This document shows positions 1-5,288 of a stretch of DNA of 5,288 nt, piece by piece. Origin of the DNA: an uncultured Porphyromonadaceae bacterium (GTDB lineage Bacteria > Bacteroidota > Bacteroidia > Bacteroidales > Muribaculaceae); assembly GCA_900552325.1 (NCBI GenBank), contig URZG01000170.1, forward strand, positions 1-5,288, given 5' to 3'. The notes below the pieces were generated by a model. That model was not told where the DNA came from. It did not search any database and worked only from the letters and a program-made list of their open reading frames with translations. The first letter of the stretch is position 1; each line of letters opens with the position of its first letter. The translations under genes were made by a program, and so were the position numbers.

Positions 1-1187
1 AAGCGGGGGAGGGGATCGTGCTCAACTCTTATGAGGAGTGCCTGAAACACAAGATGAAGCAGTCGGCCAACTTCAGACATGTGGAGGAGGAGAGTAACCG
101 GTTCGAAGGTACCACGCTGTGGCAGCGCCACGGCGACCGCTTCGTGAAGATAAATCCGATGTATCCCCCGATGACAACCGAGGAGATCGACCGCTCTTTC
201 GGCCTGTCCTACACGCGCCTGCCCCATCCGCGTTACAAAGGGAAACGGATCCCGGCATACGAGATGATACGCCATTCGGTGAACATGCACCGCGGCTGTT
301 TCGGGGGATGTGCCTTCTGCACCATCTCGGCGCATCAGGGCAAGTTCATCGCCTCGCGCAGCAAGGAGTCCATCGTGGCGGAAGCCGAGCGGGTATGCCG
401 CATGCCCGATTTCAAGGGGTATATAAGCGATCTCGGCGGTCCGTCGGCAAACATGTATAGGATGGGTGGCAAAAACCGGGATATATGTCGCAAGTGCGTG
501 CGTCCCAGCTGTCTGCATCCGAAGCCATGTAAGAATCTCAATACGGACCATCGTCCTCTTCTGGAAGTCTACCATGCGGTGGACGCGCTTCCGGAAGTGA
601 AGAAATCTTTTATCGGTTCGGGTGTGCGCTACGATCTGTCGATGCACCATACCGGCGACCCGAAGGTCGACGCCGCCAACCGTCAGTACAATGTGGAACT
701 GATACGCGACCATGTAAGCGGGCGCCTGAAAGTGGCTCCCGAACATACGGAGGACTGTGTGCTGGATGTGATGCGGAAGCCGTCGTTCTCGCAGTTCTAT
801 GATTTCAAGAAGATTTTCGACCGTGTAAACCGCGAATACGGTCTGCGTCAGCAGCTGATACCATATTTCATCTCCTCCCATCCCGGCTGCCGTGAGACGG
901 ATATGGCCGAACTCGCCATCAAGACCCGCAACCTCGACTTCCATCTGGAGCAGGTACAGGATTTTACTCCCACTCCCATGACCGTGGCCACGGAGATATA
1001 TTACTCAGGCTACCATCCCTATACCGGCGAGAAGATATTCACCGCCACCCGCCCTGAGGAGAAGCTGGCACAGCGCCAGTATTTCTTCTGGTACGACAAA
1101 ACTTACCGCCGCGGCATAGAGACCTCGCTCCGCCGCCTCCATCGTCCCGACCTCCTCGCCCGCCTCTTCACCAAGCGCGTAAACTGA
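1..1187 (+). CDS. ygiQ: YgiQ family radical SAM protein, C-terminal part (5' end outside window)
   Basis: This is the C-terminal part of an uncharacterised radical SAM enzyme of the YgiQ family; its substrate is unknown. The frame is open from base 3 (bases 1-2 finish a preceding codon), so the GTG at 18 is an internal Val codon and not a start. Numbering from that GTG, the [4Fe-4S]/SAM motif CxxxCxxC is Cys94, Cys98, Cys101 within HRGCFGGCAFC. The family hallmark DLGGPSANMY follows at 138-147. A second cysteine cluster lies at Cys157, Cys160, Cys165 and Cys171, just before NLNTDHRPLLE, as in E. coli YgiQ. The segment from about 313 (QDFTPTPMTVATEIYYSG) matches the C-terminal DUF3362 region, and the protein ends shortly after it at TGA 1185-1187. 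E. coli YgiQ is about 740 residues, so roughly the N-terminal third or more is missing here. All motifs in view are intact, so the gene looks functional. It converges on the adhesin-like gene and shares no operon with it. Family assignment is firm; the reaction is not known. Confidence 0.95.
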   Translation, partial: AGEGIVLNSYEECLKHKMKQSANFRHVEEESNRFEGTTLWQRHGDRFVKINPMYPPMTTEEIDRSFGLSYTRLPHPRYKGKRIPAYEMIRHSVNMHRGCFGGCAFCTISAHQGKFIASRSKESIVAEAERVCRMPDFKGYISDLGGPSANMYRMGGKNRDICRKCVRPSCLHPKPCKNLNTDHRPLLEVYHAVDALPEVKKSFIGSGVRYDLSMHHTGDPKVDAANRQYNVELIRDHVSGRLKVAPEHTEDCVLDVMRKPSFSQFYDFKKIFDRVNREYGLRQQLIPYFISSHPGCRETDMAELAIKTRNLDFHLEQVQDFTPTPMTVATEIYYSGYHPYTGEKIFTATRPEEKLAQRQYFFWYDKTYRRGIETSLRRLHRPDLLARLFTKRVN

Positions 1188-1221
1188 CGGTATCTCACTG
1201 CCGGTACCCGCATGAAAATAT

Positions 1222-1279
1222 GCCGCAATATCCGGATTGTGTTTCTCCGATGGCGGAGGACGTTACCGGGTATTGCGGC
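1222..1279. terminator. Nested inverted repeat between convergent genes, likely bidirectional terminator
   Basis: The arms 1222-1235 (GCCGCAATATCCGG) and 1266-1279 (CCGGGTATTGCGGC) pair over 14 bp with one wobble position (1231/1270). Inside the loop a second hairpin forms from 1243-1249 and 1254-1260 (core CTCCG/CGGAG around ATGG). The element sits in the 119-base gap between the stop codons of the YgiQ gene (1187) and the - strand secreted-protein gene (1307). Read on the - strand, the stem is followed by ATATTTTCATG, a short U-rich tract that fits an intrinsic terminator for the large gene. On the + strand the following sequence (GATATTGTTG) is only moderately U-rich, so termination of ygiQ by the same stem is plausible but weaker. 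The pairing is seen directly; the terminator role is inferred. Confidence 0.75.
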
Positions 1280-1306
1280 GATATTGTTGCCTTGATGGCG
1301 CAGGAT

Positions 1307-4300
1307 TTATCTTACGATGGTCTTGACGGTGTAGTCTGCCTCGATTTTAACCACATAGATTCCTGTAGGCAGATCTATTGTAGCTGAATCGGCTACGGAG
1401 GTGTCGTAGAGAGTCTTGCCGTCGGCTGAGGTCACGGTGACGTTGCGGTTGCCTACATTCATTACGGTTAGGTATCCGGCTCCGCCGATGGCTGTAGGGG
1501 GAGCGGTTATCCCTCCGGCAATGGCTCCGGGCTTTATCACGGTGCGGATAACGTTGGATGAGGAGGATTCGCGGACGCCGTAGAGTGCCGAAACATGGAA
1601 TTCATGTTCCCCTTCGGCGGCTTCCGTATTGAATTCCGTGGCATCGGCAGGAGCTTCGCCGATCTTAACTCCGTCGCAGTAGATGGCATAGGAAGTAAGC
1701 GGAATATTGTCGAAATCAAGGTATTCAGGTGAATAGGTTATGTCATCGAGCAGCATTGCCAGAGCGTCTGTCGAGGTATGGCGTATCGCGAAATATCGTG
1801 TACCCTCGGGAAGATCTGCCTTATATTCGTTCCAGCGGCCTTCGAGTTTTATGGACTTCACGGAGCTGAAACTTGAGGTTTCCTTGTCGGTGGAGGATAC
1901 GAGAATCTCTATGTTCTCGTTGCCGTAGAGTTCCGATACGTTGCGGGCGAAAAGAGAAACCTGCCCCGGTTTGCGGGCAAGGAGCGGAGAGATTAGCCAG
2001 TCGTCGGCGTTCCCGCCGGCTGCGGCGAAAGCCGTCAGCGCGTTATTGCCCGAATGTGCTCCCCAGTTGGAGCCGAGACCTGCCTTTGCATTGTCAAGAA
2101 CCATGAACGCCATGGGGGTGCCGGCACCGGGGAACCGCAAGGGATTGCCATCCTGGCCGGAGGGGCGCCCGGTGTCAAGTCCGTCGGCATCGGCCACTGT
2201 CCAGCTGCCGATATTGTCGTGGAGGAAAACATTGTAGTGCTCGAAGCCTTCCGTTATCTGCTGAGAGTGGAGTTGTGCAGGAGCTTTCCAGGTCAGAGTG
2301 CATGCGGTGCCGTCGGTAATCACATTGAGATCAGATGGCGCCGCGTAGGGGGAGGGGAGAACGGAGACCTCCACCGCGGAAGTCTGATCGTTTTCAGGAT
2401 TCTCATCATCCGCGCATATTATGACCGCACTAAGATTTATCGTGGCCGGAGCAGCGGGGGCAAAGGTTACGTCGAAACTGTAGACCTTTTCCTCGGATGG
2501 TGCGAGGGAACCTGCTCCGGTGAGTGTGGATAACGTTATGTCATCCTGCATGAGATTGAGAGTGAAAGTCTCCACGGATTCTTCACCGTCGTTGCGTACA
2601 TTTACGGATACTGTGGACGGTACGGATGCCGTAAATGTGTTCGGAGCGGTGATGGCGGTTACCGCAAGATCAACCGGATGGGAATCCTTGACTTTGATGT
2701 TGTCAATATGCACACACTGCAGCGAGCTGTTGAGACAGGAGGCGATGAATCCGATACGGATATAGGAGCTGCTGCCGAAATCCGACAGCGGCACAGTGAC
2801 TTTGTTCCAGCCGTCATGGTTCAGCTCGTCGGTGTTTATCTCCTTGACTGTCACGAATTCTCCTCCGTCGGAAGCCACTGCTACCGCGAGGGTGTTGTGA
2901 TTCGGCGACGTGCTATGGGTGTGGAATTCGAGAACGGGGCTGGTCAGGTCTGAAATGTTTATCTTTGCCGACCGGAGTTCGCCGATATCGCTGCTGCTCA
3001 TCGGGCGGAACGAAATGGTACCGAAGTCATTGTCCTGAGCGGTGCCGATGGGGTTCAGTGGACGTTCGCGCACTAACCATGCCGGATCGTTGGCGCCCCT
3101 TTTCCGGAGGATAATCTTTTCCCATGGCCCTGCGGTCTCGCTTACATCCGCGAAAGACTCGGCGAAAGGAGCGTCATAAGGAGTGCCGAATGAGATGGTG
3201 TTGGAGACAACGGCTTCTCCGGTTCCTTGAGTGTTGCAGGCCGCCACACCATACGAAATTATGGTCTGGGTGGAGACTGTTTCCGGAGTAATTGTGTGGC
3301 TGGTGCCGCGTACGCCGGTTGCGATTATGGTGCCTGTAGCCGCATCGGTTATCGTATAGGAGATTGTCTCGGGGTCGATGTACCCGAGGTTTGCCCCGGT
3401 TTCAGGCGCGATCCATGAAAGTGTTGCGTCAGTGCCGTTGTCTGTCAGCGTTACTGAAGTGGGAAGTCCTGGCACATCAGCCCCGACAAACACTTCTACG
3501 GATGCGATACTCCCTTTCCCCGACTGGTTATAGGCATAGACGTTGTAAGAGTTGAAACCTTGTGCGGCATCAGTATCGGTAAATGAGAGTTCGGCACCCG
3601 GGGCCGGAGATGTGAATGTGTGTATAAGGGTCTCGCCGCGGTAGAGTTCTATTTTTTCGAGAAGGTCGAGATCGGATCCTTCGATGTCGGTTTCCGGCGC
3701 TTTGAAAGATATCTCGGCGGAAAGAGCGCCCGAAGCGTCGGCAACGGCGGTGAGTGATGTTGCATACGAAGGTGCGGCGAGCATGTGCTTCACTTCGAGT
3801 TTCACGTCATCGACAAATAATCCGCATGCGTCGCCTACTGACCCTTTTAGAATACTGATGTAGTAAATGCCATCTTCAGCTACAGTCAGTTCACCTTCGA
3901 CAGACTGCGGGTCGGTACTTTTCTCGAGGTTTTTGACCAGGAAGCGTTTCTTTCGTATCGCCTGGAGTGTGTTATCTGTGCTTATGTAGCACCATACAGC
4001 CTGATTGCTGTAACGGGAGTCAAGTGTGGCTGTCAGCGAAAAACTGTAGGTACAGTCGGCTTTGAGCTGGAGAGCCGGGGTAGTGAGGAAGGCCCAGTAA
4101 TCGCTTTCATAGAGATTGATGAACGCCGATTCCGTGGTGCGTGAATACTCCCATTCAAGAGTGAGGTCTTCATAGGAGGGGATATCGTTCACCTGGGTGA
4201 ATTCCATGAACTTGGCCGTGGATTCAAAGCCGTTTTGGTACACAATCTCCCCACCGTAAGCGGTTAAGGAGGCTGTCAGTGTCAGTGCGCCTGCGAATAT

Positions 4301-4342
4301 GCGCGTGGCGGCTGCTCTGAATTTTTTCTGAGATAGATACAC
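1307..4342 (-). CDS. Secreted multi-domain adhesin-like protein with T9SS type A sorting domain
   Basis: This 1011-residue protein is predicted to be exported and then secreted or surface-anchored through the type IX secretion system. Residues 1-30 are a Sec signal peptide (KK/R-rich start, core IFAGALTLTASLTA, likely cleavage after AYG30). A jelly-roll domain (about 31-186) ends in LFVDDVKLE. Two FN3-like domains follow (about 190-287 and 291-388), then a second jelly roll (about 389-553, ending HIDNIKVKD) and a CARDB-like Ig domain (about 556-662). An FN3 start (665-690, LTWKAP) is interrupted by a cleaved-adhesin/choice-of-anchor-J domain (about 697-874: EGF, VADADGLD, DDWLISPLL, LPEGTRYFAIRH, LLDDITY). 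The FN3 fold resumes at 881-935 (LTSYAIYCDGVKIGE). Residues about 945-1011 form the sorting domain, ending LPTGIYVVKI...TIVR. The start is a GTG (4342-4340): an in-frame TAA lies two codons upstream and the next Met is residue 46, beyond the signal peptide. There is no catalytic domain that I recognise, so carbohydrate or protein binding is the likeliest role. The gene appears monocistronic, convergent with ygiQ and divergent from the next gene. Confidence 0.88.
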   Translation of the reverse strand: MYLSQKKFRAAATRIFAGALTLTASLTAYGGEIVYQNGFESTAKFMEFTQVNDIPSYEDLTLEWEYSRTTESAFINLYESDYWAFLTTPALQLKADCTYSFSLTATLDSRYSNQAVWCYISTDNTLQAIRKKRFLVKNLEKSTDPQSVEGELTVAEDGIYYISILKGSVGDACGLFVDDVKLEVKHMLAAPSYATSLTAVADASGALSAEISFKAPETDIEGSDLDLLEKIELYRGETLIHTFTSPAPGAELSFTDTDAAQGFNSYNVYAYNQSGKGSIASVEVFVGADVPGLPTSVTLTDNGTDATLSWIAPETGANLGYIDPETISYTITDAATGTIIATGVRGTSHTITPETVSTQTIISYGVAACNTQGTGEAVVSNTISFGTPYDAPFAESFADVSETAGPWEKIILRKRGANDPAWLVRERPLNPIGTAQDNDFGTISFRPMSSSDIGELRSAKINISDLTSPVLEFHTHSTSPNHNTLAVAVASDGGEFVTVKEINTDELNHDGWNKVTVPLSDFGSSSYIRIGFIASCLNSSLQCVHIDNIKVKDSHPVDLAVTAITAPNTFTASVPSTVSVNVRNDGEESVETFTLNLMQDDITLSTLTGAGSLAPSEEKVYSFDVTFAPAAPATINLSAVIICADDENPENDQTSAVEVSVLPSPYAAPSDLNVITDGTACTLTWKAPAQLHSQQITEGFEHYNVFLHDNIGSWTVADADGLDTGRPSGQDGNPLRFPGAGTPMAFMVLDNAKAGLGSNWGAHSGNNALTAFAAAGGNADDWLISPLLARKPGQVSLFARNVSELYGNENIEILVSSTDKETSSFSSVKSIKLEGRWNEYKADLPEGTRYFAIRHTSTDALAMLLDDITYSPEYLDFDNIPLTSYAIYCDGVKIGEAPADATEFNTEAAEGEHEFHVSALYGVRESSSSNVIRTVIKPGAIAGGITAPPTAIGGAGYLTVMNVGNRNVTVTSADGKTLYDTSVADSATIDLPTGIYVVKIEADYTVKTIVR

Positions 4343-4403
4343 GAACAGTTATTTGATGAATGATTTCGGAATACTTGTATAAAAGAGAGTGTTGTATATA
4401 GTA

Positions 4404-4418
4404 TTTTATGCAAAATTA
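4404..4418 (-). promoter_or_regulatory. Predicted promoter -7 box for the secreted-protein gene
   Basis: On the - strand, bases 4418-4411 read TAATTTTG, an exact match to the Bacteroidota sigma-ABfr -7 consensus TAnnTTTG. Transcription would begin near 4404, giving a leader of about 60 bases before the GTG at 4342. No clear TTTG -33 element is found at the expected distance (around 4437), so the promoter may be weak or activator-dependent. The motif is seen directly; promoter activity is inferred, and such matches arise by chance in AT-rich DNA. Confidence 0.45.
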
Positions 4419-4440
4419 ACCGGCAGTAGCCTAAAGCTCT

Positions 4441-4454
4441 TTAATCCAGATTAA
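4441..4454. promoter_or_regulatory. Dyad TTAATC-CA-GATTAA, candidate operator
   Basis: This is a perfect 6+6 inverted repeat around a 2-bp spacer (arms 4441-4446 and 4449-4454). It lies at about -37 to -50 relative to the transcription start predicted for the - strand gene, just upstream of where the missing -33 element should be. That is a usual place for an activator or other dimeric regulator to bind. No regulator gene is in the window. The sequence symmetry is certain; binding is speculation. Confidence 0.3.
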
Positions 4455-4456
4455 GA

Positions 4457-4487
4457 AATGGCGAAATAATACCGCTGATTTGCCATT
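4457..4487. repeat. Imperfect inverted repeat in the divergent intergenic region
   Basis: AATGGC-G-AAAT (4457-4467) pairs with ATTTGCCATT (4478-4487): 10 bp with a single unpaired G4463 and a 10-base loop. It sits directly beside the 4441-4454 dyad, upstream of the predicted - strand promoter and well upstream of the + strand gene. It could be part of a regulatory site or a hairpin in a transcript. No U-tract follows on either strand, so it is not an obvious terminator. Confidence 0.35.
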
Positions 4488-4597
4488 GCCGCATTGATTC
4501 TGACAAATATATCCGCCAAAAACCAAAAATATGCATATAATCCTAAATTTTATAGGGTCATCTATCACGACAAATTACTTTTTGGCAAGATTTTTGC

Positions 4598-4626
4598 AGG
4601 GTTGTTTGTTTATACTCTATAACCCT
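4598..4626 (+). other. Possible small hairpin in the leader of the rightward gene
   Basis: AGGGTTGT (4598-4605) can pair with ATAACCCT (4619-4626), giving an 8-bp stem including one G-U pair and a 13-base loop. It ends nine bases before the ATG at 4635, so it could affect ribosome access if it lies within the transcript. The stem is short and could be chance. Confidence 0.3.
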
Positions 4627-4634
4627 TGATCCGT

Positions 4635-5288
4635 ATGAACAAGAAGATACTTTCCGAAGTGAAAGAAAAGATACACAGATACGTGGCCGCCAGGCGTCTC
4701 CGCGAGGCGTTCTCTACCGCGCGGTCACTCGCGGAGACGATGATGGACTTCGAGAGTGCCGACGCTTTGCAACGTGCCGAGGATACGTACCGTCACATGC
4801 TCCATTATGCCGCTACCGGCGCCGAGGATCCCTCGCGGGCCGATATGACGGCACAGCTCAGTGACACTATCCTTTCCGTGACCGATATTCTTGAACGAGG
4901 CAACTTTATGGCCGATGATTCGTCCCTTTATTATAATGTGGCGAGATTCGAGAAGATGAGGCCGCAGGAAACGGTGGGAGTGCTGATGGAGCGTTATCTC
5001 AAACTTTCCGGCGACTCGTCGCTGTTCAATCTTGTGGCCGGATCCCGGTCACGTGAGGAATACCGTAACACTTTGGTAAGCCGTCAGGAACTTGAACGCC
5101 GGATATTCAACAGAATCTGGACATCGCATCCGCTTTCCCACGCCGATGCTGCGGTGCTCGACTCCTTTTTCGCGGGACAGGAGGCTCCCGAATATTTCAA
5201 AGCGCTGTGTGTGTGGGCACTGACGCTCGGTCAGCTTTCGTTTTTCGACGCACGCCGCATCGAGCTGCTCCTCGGGGCTTACATGAAC
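4635..5288 (+). CDS. Uncharacterised, probably all-helical protein, N-terminal part (3' end outside window)
   Basis: A frame opens at ATG 4635-4637 and stays open for 218 codons to the last base of the window, with GC-rich coding character like its neighbours. An in-frame TAA at 4620-4622 limits the start; the only alternative is TTG 4626, so ATG is preferred. The protein begins MNKKILSEVKEKIHRYVAAR and has no signal peptide or membrane segment, suggesting a cytoplasmic location. It is rich in charged amphipathic helices: about 3-38 (RRLREAFSTARSLAETM), 41-60 (ALQRAEDTYRHMLHYAA), 68-90, 111-123, 149-162 and 184-203. The pattern recalls TPR-like alpha solenoids, but I could not fit a clean 34-residue repeat. 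Segments such as IWTSHPLSHADAAVLDSFF (161-179) and ALTLGQLSFFDARRIELLL (195-213) feel like an uncharacterised conserved Bacteroidales family often labelled TPR-containing; that is memory and not a search result. It is divergently transcribed from the secreted-protein gene. No function can be assigned. Confidence 0.8.
   Translation, partial: MNKKILSEVKEKIHRYVAARRLREAFSTARSLAETMMDFESADALQRAEDTYRHMLHYAATGAEDPSRADMTAQLSDTILSVTDILERGNFMADDSSLYYNVARFEKMRPQETVGVLMERYLKLSGDSSLFNLVAGSRSREEYRNTLVSRQELERRIFNRIWTSHPLSHADAAVLDSFFAGQEAPEYFKALCVWALTLGQLSFFDARRIELLLGAYMN

Larger units (their letters stand above)
4343..4634. promoter_or_regulatory. AT-rich divergent intergenic region
   Basis: These 292 bases separate the starts of two divergent genes and are clearly more AT-rich than the flanking coding DNA. 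They hold the -7 box and two dyads listed separately, plus a 10-bp palindrome ATATGCATAT (4529-4538). For the rightward gene the promoter is unclear. TTACTTTTTG at 4575-4584 resembles the -7 box with one extra base, and the T-rich word TTTTTG recurs at 4579-4584 and 4591-4596, but no pair of elements has good spacing. No Shine-Dalgarno sequence precedes either start. I see no convincing gene, tRNA or riboswitch here. Confidence 0.7.

Noticed and set aside
18..20. GTG as the start of the radical SAM gene
   Set aside because: The frame is open upstream to base 3, and the SAM motif lies much nearer this point than in full-length YgiQ proteins, so the codon is internal to a gene cut by the window edge.
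73..541. Short open frames on both strands within the YgiQ coding region
   Set aside because: They overlap a clear radical SAM frame with intact motifs and show no domain of their own.
2054..2533. 159-codon open frame on the + strand inside the large - strand gene
   Set aside because: It is antisense to a well-supported coding frame with recognisable domains; its translation has no recognisable domain, and long antisense frames are expected in GC-rich coding DNA.
4441..4536. 31-codon ATG frame on the - strand in the divergent intergenic region (begins MHIFGFWRIYLSE)
   Set aside because: It is short, in AT-rich DNA, overlaps both dyads and has no recognisable product or separate promoter signal; chance is the simpler explanation.
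4529..4538. Perfect 10-bp palindrome ATATGCATAT
   Set aside because: It is composed almost wholly of A and T in an AT-rich region, so it is weak evidence for a binding site on its own.

Overview
The window looks like ordinary chromosomal sequence from a gut-type Bacteroidales bacterium; a Muribaculaceae relative is my best guess. Three things point there. The large middle gene encodes a secreted protein with a type IX secretion (T9SS) type A-like C-terminal sorting domain, a system restricted to Bacteroidota. Neither of the two start codons visible here has a convincing Shine-Dalgarno sequence, and the region upstream of both is AT-rich, as is typical of the phylum. The radical SAM gene and the adhesin-like modules also resemble Bacteroidales homologues. 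The family placement is an inference from style and not proven by any single marker.

Layout: (1) Bases 1-1187, + strand, hold the 3' part of a YgiQ-family radical SAM gene whose N-terminal coding region lies outside the window. (2) Bases 1188-1306 form a convergent intergenic gap with a strong nested inverted repeat (1222-1279), probably a shared, bidirectional terminator. (3) Bases 1307-4342, - strand, encode a 1011-residue secreted multi-domain protein. In order it has a signal peptide, a jelly-roll domain, two FN3-like domains, a second jelly-roll domain, a CARDB-like domain, an FN3 domain split by a gingipain/HagA-type cleaved-adhesin jelly roll, and a T9SS sorting domain. (4) Bases 4343-4634 form an AT-rich divergent promoter region with several dyads and one good match to the Bacteroidota -7 box. 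(5) Bases 4635-5288, + strand, hold the 5' part (218 codons) of an uncharacterised, probably all-helical protein that runs off the window end.

The three genes do not form an operon: the first two converge and the last two diverge. No functional link between them is visible. I see no RNA gene, insertion sequence, CRISPR array, phage gene or defence system. The most distinctive content is the architecture of the surface protein, the dyad beside its predicted promoter, and the unrecognised helical protein. I do not see evidence for a wholly new system.
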